Shown here: positions 1 to 9,551 of the stretch, piece by piece
Position numbering within the stretch: the stretch's first letter is position 1
How the letters are laid out: each line of letters opens with the position of its first letter
Origin: an uncultured Acetatifactor sp.
Lineage (GTDB): Bacteria > Bacillota > Clostridia > Lachnospirales > Lachnospiraceae
Direction: 5' to 3'
Assembly (NCBI GenBank): GCA_934436245.1
Contig: CAKSAM010000001.1
Location: 1-64,000, forward strand
Length of the DNA: 64,000 nt
Translations under genes and position numbers: made by a program
The notes under the pieces: model-generated
What the model saw: the letters and a program-made list of their open reading frames with translations, nothing else
What the model was told of the DNA's origin: nothing
Database searches by the model: none

Positions 1-113
1 GACAGAGCGCAAGCGTGTCGCGTTTCTTATACCCTGCCAAGGGCTACGGGGATTAGATATAATTTTCTTAACTAACTTTCAAGTTAACGAAACTTACCCT
101 CACAAAAATCGTT

Positions 114-151
114 TTATAGTATAGATTATCCTAACATTTTACGATTTTTTA
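114..151. terminator. Hairpin upstream of the first lipoprotein
   Basis: AAAAATCGT and ACGATTTTT form a 9-bp inverted repeat ending in a T-run just before the ribosome binding site of the lipoprotein gene at 165. It could be the terminator of a gene left of the window or a leader hairpin. Bases 1-113 show no gene I can support. Confidence 0.35.
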
Positions 152-164
152 GGGGGTATATTTT

Positions 165-839
165 ATGAAGAAAAAAATTTTACTATTATCACTGACCACT
201 TTGCTGGCATTGTCTATGGCAGGCTGTGAGGCTTCCGAAAGGTTCGGGATGCAGGATCCCACTGCTCCCGGACCAGTGGCGCCGGTCATCGCAGAAAGTA
301 TCGATCCCACGGAATGTCCGGAGACCGGTCCTGCCGACGATCTGGCGATCTCCATAGGGAATGAAGCCCTCTGTGATCTTGGATCAGTGCAATTTTCCCT
401 ATCCCTTCCGGAGACCTGGAACTATGAGATCCGCAGTGTGAATGTCAATGAGACTATCACCGATACCATCGTTTTCTGGAATATTGCATATCCCGATGAC
501 ACCTTTACTCTTTCCTATTCACCCATGCTTGGGATCTGTGGTACGGGTGTCACCAGTGAGGAGATCACTCTGCCCTACGGAAATCTCAGTGGCTGGAAAA
601 ATACTGAGGTCTACCAGACGGAACAAAAATATTGGGTCTACATTACATTATCCAATCCCGACATCCCCTTGCAGGGAAATACTCTGCAACTGGAAGCCTC
701 CATTCCATTGACGGACTGGTATACTCTGGAATCTGATTTTAATCGCATTCTTGAGACGATCCAACTCCACTATACAAATTTTGAAACACCTGTAACGCAG
801 GATACCCTGATCTTACCGGAAGAAACGCAGCCGGACTGA
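165..839 (+). CDS. Hypothetical lipoprotein
   Basis: A 224-residue exported protein of unknown function. Residues 1-21 form a lipoprotein signal peptide: a lysine-rich start, a hydrophobic core and the lipobox LSMAGC, so the mature protein should be anchored at Cys21 on the outer face of the membrane. The body is rich in Thr, Pro and acidic residues and looks beta-rich. I recognise no catalytic motif. AGGGGG lies about 9 nt before the ATG and supports the start. It is transcribed alone, away from the leftward genes downstream. Confidence 0.7.
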   Translation: MKKKILLLSLTTLLALSMAGCEASERFGMQDPTAPGPVAPVIAESIDPTECPETGPADDLAISIGNEALCDLGSVQFSLSLPETWNYEIRSVNVNETITDTIVFWNIAYPDDTFTLSYSPMLGICGTGVTSEEITLPYGNLSGWKNTEVYQTEQKYWVYITLSNPDIPLQGNTLQLEASIPLTDWYTLESDFNRILETIQLHYTNFETPVTQDTLILPEETQPD

Positions 840-1116
840 TCCTGCCAAATCCTACGACAAAACTCCGGTAGATTGTAGAAACAGTACCAGTATCATCACC
901 GGTGCCACATACCGGATCATCACTGTGTACAGCTTTTTCCGGCACAGCATTCAGAAATTAACTGGACCAATAACGGGGATTGGATATTGGTCTGGTTATT
1001 TGTAGAACGATGTACTATGTTCGACTTCATAACCGTACCGTGTGCTGAAGTACATGGTATCAGTGCGACCGGCACTAAGCTTAAAGGTTGCTGGAAACAA
1101 TTCGTTGAATCTGCAC

Positions 1117-1731
1117 CTACTCTACGTTATAATAACTACCGCAATAGGGGCATTTTCCGGTATATCCTGCTGCTGCCTGGTAGGAAGCACCACAGTTCGA
1201 ACACTGCACGGCTTTCATGCGAAGTTTGGAGGTATCCACCGGTTTATCATCCATCAGTTCCTGTTCTCCCGGTAGTATTTCATCCCGGACAGACTGGGAA
1301 TCCCATCCGTATTTCCCCTGATATTCGTAGATATCCATAGTCATGCCAATGGGATAAGCTCCGGCTCCTTTTTCAAACGCCGTAGGAATCACAGCCTCCC
1401 GTCTGACCTGGTTTCTGTCAAAAAATCGTACGACCACGTTCACTGGAAATCTCCCGTTTACTGTATAGGCAGTATTTTCCGTATAGCTATAGATCTTGGC
1501 AGCATATCTGGTTCCCTTTTTTACAATGACTGACTTTTTATGCATCCCGGTAAGCACTGCCGCAATAAAGCAAACTCCTAATACTATGAAAAACAACGGT
1601 AGTACCAGAAATACTCCCATTTCCTGGAATGCCATGCCGATGCCTGCAAATACAAATACTACCGCCACCATTGCACCGACTGCAGCAAATACTATCCCTA
1701 TGATCAATAAAATCTTTTGTGCCATATTCAT
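1117..1731 (-). CDS. Membrane protein with C-terminal zinc ribbon
   Basis: A 204-residue protein with two hydrophobic segments at about residues 5-33 and 38-62. A soluble beta-rich part follows, then a C-terminal zinc ribbon with two CxxC pairs (CSNCG near residue 180, CPYCG near 197). Zinc ribbons at the end of small membrane proteins usually bind metal structurally; the role here is unknown. The larger protein at 21962-23734 shares the zinc-ribbon plus membrane design. GGGAG lies about 10 nt before the ATG. It follows two MATE exporter genes on the same strand with a short gap, so it may be co-transcribed with them. Confidence 0.6.
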   Translation of the reverse strand: MNMAQKILLIIGIVFAAVGAMVAVVFVFAGIGMAFQEMGVFLVLPLFFIVLGVCFIAAVLTGMHKKSVIVKKGTRYAAKIYSYTENTAYTVNGRFPVNVVVRFFDRNQVRREAVIPTAFEKGAGAYPIGMTMDIYEYQGKYGWDSQSVRDEILPGEQELMDDKPVDTSKLRMKAVQCSNCGASYQAAAGYTGKCPYCGSYYNVE

Positions 1732-1799
1732 ACTGATTACGCTCCCTTTCTTTTATATTTATACTGTTTTTTTGCAATTCCTTGCTGCTCCCTGTCATC

Positions 1800-3188
1800 T
1801 TATACCATCTGTACCACCCAGACATTGCTCTTCACCATGCAGTATCCGATGATCACTTTAATCATCTCCGTACCCTGCACCAGGAAATAGATACCTACGA
1901 TCCCCAGCCCGGTAAAGTGTGCCAGCAGATAAGCCGCAGGTACCACGATCACCCAGGTAAATACGGAATCAAACAAAAATGTTACCACCGTCTTGCCGCC
2001 GGAACGCAGAGTAAAATAGGATGCATGGCTGAATGCACAGAACGGCATGATGATCGCAGAGACTGCGATGAACTGCGTAGCCAGTCCCTTGATCTCTTCC
2101 GAAGTGTTATAAATACCGGGGAAAAATCCTCCCACCACGAACATCAATGCTGCCATGATCACACAGCAGAAGACACTGAATACGATCATCTTATTGTCCG
2201 CATCCTTCGCCTCTTCCAGCTTTCCGGCGCCCAGATACTGTCCTACCACAATGCTGATACAGGAACCTAACTGCAGATATACAATATTGAACAGATTCGT
2301 AATGGTGGATGCGATATTCAGTCCTGCCACTACATCCAGTCCTCTGATGGAATAACACTGGGTCACGGTGGTCATACCCGCTGCCCACATTACTTCATTC
2401 ATCATCAGGGGGAAGCCCTTGACGAGAATTGCTTTCAGTTCCGCAAAAGGAATACCGAAGCCGGTATAGGCTCCTTCCAGATAGCGGTTCTTCGCCCTGT
2501 GCATGTGTGCCCAGATGATCACGATCAATGCCTCAATGTAACGGGCGATCACCGTAGCCAGTGCCGCACCCGCTACACCCATACGGGGAAAAGGTCCGAT
2601 GCCGAAGATCATCAGATAATCTAACAACGCATTGGTTCCCACCGCCACGAAGCTGGCTAACATGGGAATAAAAGTCTGCCCGGTCTCTTTGATATTCGTA
2701 GCATAAGACTGGTTCACCGCAAAAGGGATCAGACCTACCATCATGATCGCCAGATACTCCTGACCGTATTTCAGTGCCACATCCGTAGCTCCGTTCCCCA
2801 CCGTATCCGTCAGATACAGGGAGATCAGCGCAGATCCCTTCGTCAAAAACAGCAGAATCGCTCCTCCGGTCACCAGCAGGGTCGCATATAATTTAAAACG
2901 GAACGAATACATATGCCCCTTATGATTGCCCTTGCCAAAATACTGGGCACCGAAGATACTGGCTGCGGATACGGCTCCAAAGATCGCCAGATTGTATACA
3001 AAGATCAGCTGGTTCACGATAGCGACACCGGACATCTGCTCCGTTCCCAGCTGTCCTACCATAATATTATCTAAAAAACTTACCAGATTGGTAATGGCGT
3101 TCTGCAGGATCATGGGGATCGCAAGCAGCAGATATCTGCGGTAGAAATCCCAGTCTCCGATATATTTTTTCTTGAATTTAGTTAGCAT
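1800..3188 (-). CDS. MATE-family multidrug/toxin efflux transporter
   Basis: A polytopic membrane protein of about 462 residues with roughly 12 hydrophobic segments. The first half contains the hallmark region LVSFLDNIMVGQLG, typical of MATE/NorM antiporters that export organic compounds using Na+ or H+ gradients. I place the start at the internal ATG at 3188, because GAGGG lies at the right distance before it; the longer reading frame to 3242 has no such site and adds a hydrophilic tail. It is the second of two tandem MATE genes. Substrate unknown. Confidence 0.85.
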   Translation of the reverse strand: MLTKFKKKYIGDWDFYRRYLLLAIPMILQNAITNLVSFLDNIMVGQLGTEQMSGVAIVNQLIFVYNLAIFGAVSAASIFGAQYFGKGNHKGHMYSFRFKLYATLLVTGGAILLFLTKGSALISLYLTDTVGNGATDVALKYGQEYLAIMMVGLIPFAVNQSYATNIKETGQTFIPMLASFVAVGTNALLDYLMIFGIGPFPRMGVAGAALATVIARYIEALIVIIWAHMHRAKNRYLEGAYTGFGIPFAELKAILVKGFPLMMNEVMWAAGMTTVTQCYSIRGLDVVAGLNIASTITNLFNIVYLQLGSCISIVVGQYLGAGKLEEAKDADNKMIVFSVFCCVIMAALMFVVGGFFPGIYNTSEEIKGLATQFIAVSAIIMPFCAFSHASYFTLRSGGKTVVTFLFDSVFTWVIVVPAAYLLAHFTGLGIVGIYFLVQGTEMIKVIIGYCMVKSNVWVVQMV

Positions 3189-3266
3189 AGTATCCCTCAA
3201 TTCTTTCACTGTCTGTGCCTTGCGGTCACGAGTCTTCCACACTCTGCAGCCGCCTGTCTTATGTTC

Positions 3267-4643
3267 TTATGCTTCTTCCTGTGGCATGGTACTGTGTACT
3301 TTTTTCCTTACAAAATAGAAGCACACTGCCTGCAGCAGTATCGTCACGGTCCAGGATGCCGGATAGGATAAAAACAGTACCATTAGTGACCGGTGCATGG
3401 GGAACACCCCATAGATCCAGAAAATCCTCGTACCTACCGTTCCGATAATAGATAAGATCATAGGGACCGCCGAATGTCCCATTCCACGCAGTGCTCCCGG
3501 GATCAGATCCATGATTCCGCATAAAAAATAAGTCAATGTCGTATACAGTAAGATTTCCGTACCGCAGGCGATCACATCCGCCTCCGTAGTATAGATATGA
3601 AGCAGTTGGGAGCCAAAGAGATTGGCACCGCCACCCAGTGTCAGTGCCACGATCACCGACAGGATCATGCAGTCGACAAGTACCCGGTCCATACGCTTTT
3701 TCTTCCCGGCTCCGTAGTTCTGACTGGTGAAGCTCATGCACGCCTGCGTGATGGAATTGACCGATACGAACAGGAATCCGAAGATGTTGTTCGCCGCCGT
3801 GTATCCCGCCATAGCAATGGATCCGAAGGAATTCACCGAAGACTGCAGCAATACGTTAGAAAAATTGATCACCACACTCTGAATTCCGGCAGGCACTCCC
3901 ACCTGGAAGATCTGCACCAGATACTCCCATTTGATTCCCAGCTTTGTGATCTGCAGGCGGTAACAGCTGTCCGTGCCAAGCAGACATCCCAACACCAGCA
4001 CGCAGGAGATGATCTGCGAGAACACCGTAGCGATGGCCACGCCTGCCACTCCCATGGAAAAGACAATGACCAGAAACAGATTTAACGCAGCGTTGACAGC
4101 TCCCGAAATGATCAGGAACAGAAGCGGTCTCTTCGTATCGCCCACTGCCCGAAGAATGGCGGCTCCGTAATTGTACAGCATAAAAAAGGGCATTCCGCAA
4201 AAATAGATTTTCATATATAGGGCTGCCTGATCGATCACATCTGCCGGAGTATCCATCAGCTCCAGTGCCCCACGGGCACAGAACAGTCCCACAAATACCA
4301 TGACGATGCCGCTGATCAGTGCAAACGTTATCGCCGTATGTACCGTCTCGCTCATCTCCCGCTCCTTGCCTGCCGCATAGAATCTGGCAGACAATACATT
4401 GGCTCCCAGCGAGACCCCGATGAACAGATTCACAAACATATTGATCAGTGCCGTGTTGGATCCCACCGCCGCCAGTGCCTGACTTCCGGTGAATCTCCCG
4501 ACCACAATAATATCCACTGCATTAAATAGCAGCTGCAAAATACTCGACACCATCAGCGGCAGAGCAAAGGATATTAATTTATCCATGATCGTGCCGTTGC
4601 ACATATCTATCTCATATTTATTTTTCTTCTGTACTGCTTCCAT
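3267..4643 (-). CDS. MATE-family efflux transporter
   Basis: A polytopic transporter of about 458 residues in the same superfamily as its downstream neighbour but clearly divergent, so this is not a recent tandem copy. The segment LLFNAVDIIVVGRFTGSQAL is typical of clostridial MATE proteins. The start at 4643 is preferred to the ATG at 4664 because GGAAGGG lies 8 nt before it. The two MATE genes are separated by about 80 bp and probably form one operon. Tandem MATE genes may work on different substrates or as a pair; the sequence cannot decide. Confidence 0.85.
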   Translation of the reverse strand: MEAVQKKNKYEIDMCNGTIMDKLISFALPLMVSSILQLLFNAVDIIVVGRFTGSQALAAVGSNTALINMFVNLFIGVSLGANVLSARFYAAGKEREMSETVHTAITFALISGIVMVFVGLFCARGALELMDTPADVIDQAALYMKIYFCGMPFFMLYNYGAAILRAVGDTKRPLLFLIISGAVNAALNLFLVIVFSMGVAGVAIATVFSQIISCVLVLGCLLGTDSCYRLQITKLGIKWEYLVQIFQVGVPAGIQSVVINFSNVLLQSSVNSFGSIAMAGYTAANNIFGFLFVSVNSITQACMSFTSQNYGAGKKKRMDRVLVDCMILSVIVALTLGGGANLFGSQLLHIYTTEADVIACGTEILLYTTLTYFLCGIMDLIPGALRGMGHSAVPMILSIIGTVGTRIFWIYGVFPMHRSLMVLFLSYPASWTVTILLQAVCFYFVRKKVHSTMPQEEA

Positions 4644-4755
4644 TTCAGATACCCTTCCATCCATTTCCGGACAAGCCTATGACTTATGATTCTATCACAT
4701 ATTTTGCTATATTTCCATTCCCCTTTTTTACTAAAAATATGGTATACTATATTTT

Positions 4756-4998
4756 GATGCTAGGGTCAAAAGGTCTAAGCCCACATGAGCTTGCTCATAA
4801 GTGGGTGAAAGACCTTAGGACCCGCCCCGATATGAGCATAAAAGTGGGATGATAATCCCACGATATGCGAATAGAGGGTAGGGTGCTATGTGCCAGTGGC
4901 ACATGTTTAGCACGGACCGAAGCGGAGCGGAGAAGTGAGAGTGCGTAGCACGGAACAATCCGTAGGCATCAGAGTCGGGGGCTTTTGACCCCGACATC
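4756..4998. mobile_element. 243-bp MITE-like element
   Basis: A non-coding element in the divergent gap between a MATE gene and an FAD oxidoreductase gene. The left end GATGCTAGGGTCAAAAGG and the reverse complement of the right end (GATGTCGGGGTCAAAAG) are imperfect terminal inverted repeats. The element is bounded by the identical 7-mer ATATTTT at 4749-4755 and 4999-5005, a likely target-site duplication. Inside is a palindrome, ATGTGCCA-G-TGGCACAT. Related partial copies lie at 31723-31837 and 15135-15176. A leftward reading frame through it is also readable in the 31.7 kb copy, but it has no separate gene-like context. Confidence 0.75.
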
Positions 4999-5063
4999 AT
5001 ATTTTAGATGTTTTTGGAATTTACAGAAGTGAAAAAAGAACACTATGAAAGGAACCATTCCCT

Positions 5064-6440
5064 ATGAAATATGACATCATTATTATCGGTGCAGGCCCCG
5101 GCGGTATCTTCTCCGCTTACGAGCTGGTACAGCAGAATCCCGACCTGAAGATCGCCGTCTTCGAAGCCGGTCATCCCCTGGAGAAGCGTCACTGCCCCAT
5201 CGACGGAGATAAGATCAAGAGCTGCATTAACTGCAAGAGCTGTTCAATTATGAGCGGTTTCGGCGGTGCAGGTGCTTTTTCCGATGGAAAATACAACATC
5301 ACCAACGCTTTCGGCGGTACGTTGTATGAATACATCGGCAAAAATCAAGCCATCGATCTCATGAAATACGTGGATGACATCAATATGAAATTCGGTGGAG
5401 AGGGCACCAAACTGTATTCTACCGCAGGTACCTCTTTTAAAAAGCTCTGCATGCAGAACAAGCTGACCCTCTTAGACGCTTCCGTGCGTCACCTAGGTAC
5501 CGATATCAATTTTATCGTGCTGGAGAACCTGTACGCAGAACTCAAGGATAAAGTGACTTTCTATTTCGATACTCCGGTAAAAACTGTGGAAGCACTGGAT
5601 CACGGTTATCGTATCAGTTGCGAGGACGCCTCCTACGAGTGTGACCAATGCATCATCTCCGTAGGCCGCAGCGGCAGTAAATGGATGGAACAGATCTGTA
5701 AGGATCTGGATATCAACACCAAGTCCAACCGTGTGGATATCGGTGTCCGCGTGGAGCTTCCCGCTGTCATCTTCTCTCATCTGACTGATGAGCTGTATGA
5801 GAGCAAGATCGTATACCGAACCGAGAAATTCGAAGACGCCGTGCGTACCTTCTGTATGAATCCGCATGGTATCGTAGTAAATGAGAATACCAACGGCATC
5901 GTCACCGTCAACGGCCACAGCTACGAAGGTGCCGACAAACAGACTGAGAATACCAACTTTGCACTGTTAGTCGCCAAGCATTTCTCCGAACCCTTCAAGG
6001 ACAGTAACGGCTACGGCGAAAGCATCGCCCGTCTCTCCAATATGCTGGGCGGTGGTGTCATCGTGCAGCGCTTCGGTGATCTGGTAAGAGGACGCCGCAG
6101 TAACGCAAAACGTATTGCCGAAGGCATGGTAGAACCGACCCTGTCCGCTACTCCCGGTGACTTAAGCCTGGTACTGCCCAAGCGTATCTTAGACGGCATC
6201 ATTGAAATGATCTACGCTTTGGACAAGATCGCACCCGGTACCGCCAATGACGACACCTTGCTCTACGGTGTGGAGGTGAAATTCTACAACATGGAAGTGG
6301 AACTGGACGAGCACCTGGAAAGCTGTCATAAGGGATTATATATCATCGGCGACGGCAGCGGCGTGACCCATTCCCTGTCCCATGCATCTGCCAGCGGCGT
6401 CTATGTAGCAAGACAGATCGTCAAAGGCAATGAATCTTGA
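5064..6440 (+). CDS. FAD/NAD(P)-dependent oxidoreductase
   Basis: A 458-residue flavoprotein of the uncharacterised FAD-dependent dehydrogenase family (COG2509-like). The N-terminal dinucleotide-binding motif GAGPGG is at residues 9-14, followed by an acidic residue at the end of the second beta strand (VFEAGH). A CINCKSC cysteine cluster is at residues 54-60. A second FAD-contacting motif, IIGDGSG, is near the C-terminus. The substrate is not known. It is the first of three close rightward genes (this, DegV and PlsC, with gaps of about 44 and 35 bp), a probable operon. Confidence 0.8.
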   Translation: MKYDIIIIGAGPGGIFSAYELVQQNPDLKIAVFEAGHPLEKRHCPIDGDKIKSCINCKSCSIMSGFGGAGAFSDGKYNITNAFGGTLYEYIGKNQAIDLMKYVDDINMKFGGEGTKLYSTAGTSFKKLCMQNKLTLLDASVRHLGTDINFIVLENLYAELKDKVTFYFDTPVKTVEALDHGYRISCEDASYECDQCIISVGRSGSKWMEQICKDLDINTKSNRVDIGVRVELPAVIFSHLTDELYESKIVYRTEKFEDAVRTFCMNPHGIVVNENTNGIVTVNGHSYEGADKQTENTNFALLVAKHFSEPFKDSNGYGESIARLSNMLGGGVIVQRFGDLVRGRRSNAKRIAEGMVEPTLSATPGDLSLVLPKRILDGIIEMIYALDKIAPGTANDDTLLYGVEVKFYNMEVELDEHLESCHKGLYIIGDGSGVTHSLSHASASGVYVARQIVKGNES

Positions 6441-6484
6441 AAAATAAAGAAAGCTGAAACGTAAAAAAAAGGAAGGTATATTCT

Positions 6485-7342
6485 ATGGCACAGACAGTTA
6501 AGATCATCTCTGACAGTACCTGCGATCTGTCAAAAGATTTATTAGAAAAATATGACATTGCCATCCTGCCCCTGCACATCCTGTTAGGTGAGACAGAGTA
6601 TCGTGATGGTGTGGACATTACCCCGGAAGAGATCTTCCGATGGTCTGATGAAAACAAGACCACACCGAAGACCTCTGCACCTTCCATGACCGAGGCCATG
6701 GAAGTGATGAAGCCCTTCCTGGATGAAGGCCGTGAGATCATCTGTTTCTCCATTTCCGACAGCATGTCCACCTCTGGCAATGTCATGCGTCTGGCTGCGG
6801 AAGAACTGGAAGTTTCCGATAAAGTAACCGTGATCAATTCTGCCAATCTGTCTACCGGTATCGGCCTGCAGGTAATACAGGCTGCCATTTTATCTGCAGA
6901 AGGGAAAACCAGAGCCCAGATCACCGCTGCCATCGAAGAGATCCGCCCCAGAGTACGTGCCAGCTTCACTGTAGATACTCTGACCTACCTCTACCGTGGA
7001 GGAAGATGTAATGCTGTCGCAGCTCTGGCAGGCACCATGTTAAAGCTTCACCCCAGGATCGTAGTCGAAGACGGTGCCATGGATGCCTCCAAAAAATACC
7101 GTGGTAAGCTGGGATCTGTCATCCTGTCCTATACAAAAGATATGGAAGAAGACCTGAAAAATGCGGTTCCCGACAGAGTCTTCATCACGCACTCCGGCTG
7201 TGACCGTGAAATTGTAGAGTCGGTCCGTTCCTATCTGGAGAGCCTCGGCATTTTCAACGAAATACTGGAGACCAGGGCCGGCGGTGTCGTATCCAGCCAC
7301 TGCGGTCCCGGTACACTGGGCGTTTTATTTATCGAGAAATGA
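6485..7342 (+). CDS. DegV family fatty-acid-binding protein
   Basis: A 285-residue DegV-type protein. It has the family opening ISDSTCDL (residues 8-15), the ILPLHILLGETEYRDG segment and a late serine/histidine-containing ligand site (THSGCD, SHCGPGTLG). DegV/FakB proteins bind a fatty acid and present it to fatty-acid kinase FakA for entry into phospholipid synthesis. The plsC-type acyltransferase directly downstream fits that role. GGAAGG lies about 8 nt before the ATG. No fakA is visible in this window, so the kinase partner must lie elsewhere. Confidence 0.9.
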   Translation: MAQTVKIISDSTCDLSKDLLEKYDIAILPLHILLGETEYRDGVDITPEEIFRWSDENKTTPKTSAPSMTEAMEVMKPFLDEGREIICFSISDSMSTSGNVMRLAAEELEVSDKVTVINSANLSTGIGLQVIQAAILSAEGKTRAQITAAIEEIRPRVRASFTVDTLTYLYRGGRCNAVAALAGTMLKLHPRIVVEDGAMDASKKYRGKLGSVILSYTKDMEEDLKNAVPDRVFITHSGCDREIVESVRSYLESLGIFNEILETRAGGVVSSHCGPGTLGVLFIEK

Positions 7343-7377
7343 TATTGTTAGAGCAAATGCATTAGAAAGAGGTATTT

Positions 7378-8112
7378 ATGATCCGTTTTATATTGGTCGT
7401 ATTATTTGTTGTATTATTCCTGATCCTGTCCACTCCGCTTATGCTGGTGGAATGGATCATTGGCAAGTTCAATCCGGGGCTGAAGGACCGAAGTTCCCTG
7501 GCCATTGTCAACTGGGCATTCCGTCAGGTAATCCGCCTGGCTGGCACCAAAGTGATCGCCATCGGCGAGGAAAATATCCCTACAGATACCGCAGTACTGT
7601 ATGTGGGCAATCACCGCAGCTTTTTCGACGTAGTACTGACCTATGTCCGTGTTCCCAGACCTACGGGTTACATTGCGAAAAAGGAAATGCTGAAATGGCC
7701 GCTGTTAAATATCTGGATGAAGGATCTGCACTGCCTCTTCCTGGACCGCCAGGATATCAAGGCCGGGCTGAAAACGATTCTGACCGCCATTGATAAAGTA
7801 AAAAACGGTATTTCCATCTGTATTTTCCCCGAAGGCACCCGGAATAAGACTAAGGATACTTTCCTCCCCTTCCATGAAGGCAGCTTCAAGATCGCCGAAA
7901 AAGGCAATGTTCCCATCATTCCCATGACCATTGTGAACTCTGCCGCTATTTTCGAAGACCATTTTCCCAAAATAAAAAAGGCCACCGTAGTCATTGAATA
8001 CGGTAAGCCCATTTATATGAAGGATCTGGACAAGGAGACCCGCAAGAGTATGGGCACTTATGTCCAAAACATCATCTCCGAAACTTATTTCAAAAATAAA
8101 GAGCTGATCTGA
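7378..8112 (+). CDS. plsC: 1-acyl-sn-glycerol-3-phosphate acyltransferase
   Basis: A 244-residue member of the PlsC/LPLAT family that acylates lysophosphatidic acid at position 2 to make phosphatidic acid at the membrane. An N-terminal hydrophobic anchor spans about residues 3-27. The catalytic HxxxxD box is NHRSFFD (residues 78-84), and the glycerol-phosphate-binding motif FPEGTRN is at 150-156. It follows degV by 35 bp, tying fatty-acid delivery to phospholipid synthesis. Its stop codon directly abuts the stop of the convergent gene at 8113, leaving no room for an intergenic terminator. Confidence 0.9.
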   Translation: MIRFILVVLFVVLFLILSTPLMLVEWIIGKFNPGLKDRSSLAIVNWAFRQVIRLAGTKVIAIGEENIPTDTAVLYVGNHRSFFDVVLTYVRVPRPTGYIAKKEMLKWPLLNIWMKDLHCLFLDRQDIKAGLKTILTAIDKVKNGISICIFPEGTRNKTKDTFLPFHEGSFKIAEKGNVPIIPMTIVNSAAIFEDHFPKIKKATVVIEYGKPIYMKDLDKETRKSMGTYVQNIISETYFKNKELI

Positions 8113-9384
8113 TCAACGTTTTCCGGTAAGGGAAACCTGCTGTGCTACCAGAAGCAGATAATCCGCAGGTTTTCCTTCTCCGGGATAATAGCTGACAGAA
8201 TCTCTGTTTCGTCCCATCAGGTAATGCAAAAAATCTTCTAAAATTCCTGTATACTGATAACTGTATAGAACATAGTTGGCACAGGATAATTCTTCTGCTT
8301 TTTTCAGCAGGTCTTCTGTTCCGTTATTCACAAAAGTCACCGCATCGGTCATACTATGTGATCGTTTCGCCAGCTCCTCTCCCCTGTCTCTGATACTTTC
8401 CATAAACATGGTGCACAGCTCCACATCCACCGGCTGTCTGGTGGACAGATACGTCATGGAACCGTACAGATACTCTGTTTCCTCCAGATAACTCGTATTG
8501 TCCTCGAAAAAATCTTTATACTCCAGTATCTGATTCCTATAAACAAAAAGTCCCGCTGCTCGATACAGTTCCGTCAATGCCATAAATTTTCCCGCATCTC
8601 TCACAGAAGCAGAGCTGAGTTTTGTATACACTGCCGATGCATGCTGCAGACACTGCGTTGCATATTGTACATCATATTTCTGATACAGATAGCTGAATTT
8701 TGCCATGACCGCTACATAACACATAGTCTCCGGTTCCTGCTTTTCTGTATCATTTGTCGTTTTTTCCAGCCAGTCCGCAATATATTCCAATAAGTCCGGA
8801 ATCTCATTGTCGTTGTCATCAGAAAAGACCTCCGGATACCATTCGCACGCCTCCAGCAATGTCATAATCTCACTTTCCGTAATGCTGCGGTCCTGGCAGC
8901 TGTCATATACTGTATCACATAGTGTTGTCAGTAATTCCTGATAATAATCATCCTTTAACGGAAACACATAGGACTGCCCCACTCTGTCACATTCCAGATA
9001 AAACCTGCCCTCCTGCGAATAATCGGTGAAATCCGCTTTCCCAATATACAGTCCCAATTCTTCATTATAATCTGTCTGTTCTATGGTTCCTTCATACACT
9101 ACCGCACCGTTTTCCTGTCTGACCAGACGGAAAGTTTCCACCGGCTCACGGCTTTTAATAATTGCCTGTTTTTCACCGGTTGCTGCATACCCCTCCCTGT
9201 CTACCAGTACATTAGGGGTGATCATGGGCAGTGTATAATTGATAACCGGCGTACTTTCCATACCGGTAACACCATAACTTACGTAACTCGTCTCCTCCGC
9301 AGTTCTGCCGCAGGCAGACATCCCTATGATATTAAACAGTAACAGCAGAGAAAGCAACCCTGCATATTTTCTTCTGTATCTCAA
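8113..9384 (-). CDS. Degenerate glycoside hydrolase family 9-like lipoprotein
   Basis: About 423 residues. A TTG start at 9384 is chosen because a perfect GGAGG lies 6 nt before it and a clean lipoprotein signal ending in GMSACG follows; the longer frame to 9426 adds a charged tail. Residues of about 60-155 resemble the Ig-like domain in front of GH9 cellulases (VLVDREGY, GLYIGKADFTDYSQEGRFYL). GH9 landmarks follow: EIPDLLEYIADWLE and LHYLMGRNRDSVSYYPGEG. The catalytic aspartate segment (DAGDYG-type) is missing between them, and no late catalytic Glu segment is seen. It is probably a binding or structural relative, not an active glycanase. Confidence 0.6.
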   Translation of the reverse strand: MRYRRKYAGLLSLLLLFNIIGMSACGRTAEETSYVSYGVTGMESTPVINYTLPMITPNVLVDREGYAATGEKQAIIKSREPVETFRLVRQENGAVVYEGTIEQTDYNEELGLYIGKADFTDYSQEGRFYLECDRVGQSYVFPLKDDYYQELLTTLCDTVYDSCQDRSITESEIMTLLEACEWYPEVFSDDNDNEIPDLLEYIADWLEKTTNDTEKQEPETMCYVAVMAKFSYLYQKYDVQYATQCLQHASAVYTKLSSASVRDAGKFMALTELYRAAGLFVYRNQILEYKDFFEDNTSYLEETEYLYGSMTYLSTRQPVDVELCTMFMESIRDRGEELAKRSHSMTDAVTFVNNGTEDLLKKAEELSCANYVLYSYQYTGILEDFLHYLMGRNRDSVSYYPGEGKPADYLLLVAQQVSLTGKR

Positions 9385-9551
9385 AATATTCCTCCGGTCA
9401 ATCTCCGGGTACATTACAATACACAATTTCCCCGTTGATCATAGTATAAAGGGTTCGTGTAAAAAATTCCATAGAATTTCCATCGAAAATTGCAATAGAC
9501 TCTAAATTTCTTTGTGATCCTGATTGCAATAAAAGCTTCCTACGATATACA

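Noticed and set aside
1-113. Possible RNA gene at the left edge
   Set aside because: A few short self-complementary stretches only; no tRNA or rRNA signature and the region is cut by the window.
4815-5000. Short leftward frame within the MITE, also readable in the 31.7 kb copy
   Set aside because: The shared amino acids arise from the repeat DNA itself. There is no promoter or ribosome binding site, and the frames continue into unrelated flanks.
8113-9384. Active GH9 cellulase
   Set aside because: The catalytic aspartate segment between the Ig-like domain and the IPDLL block is not present.
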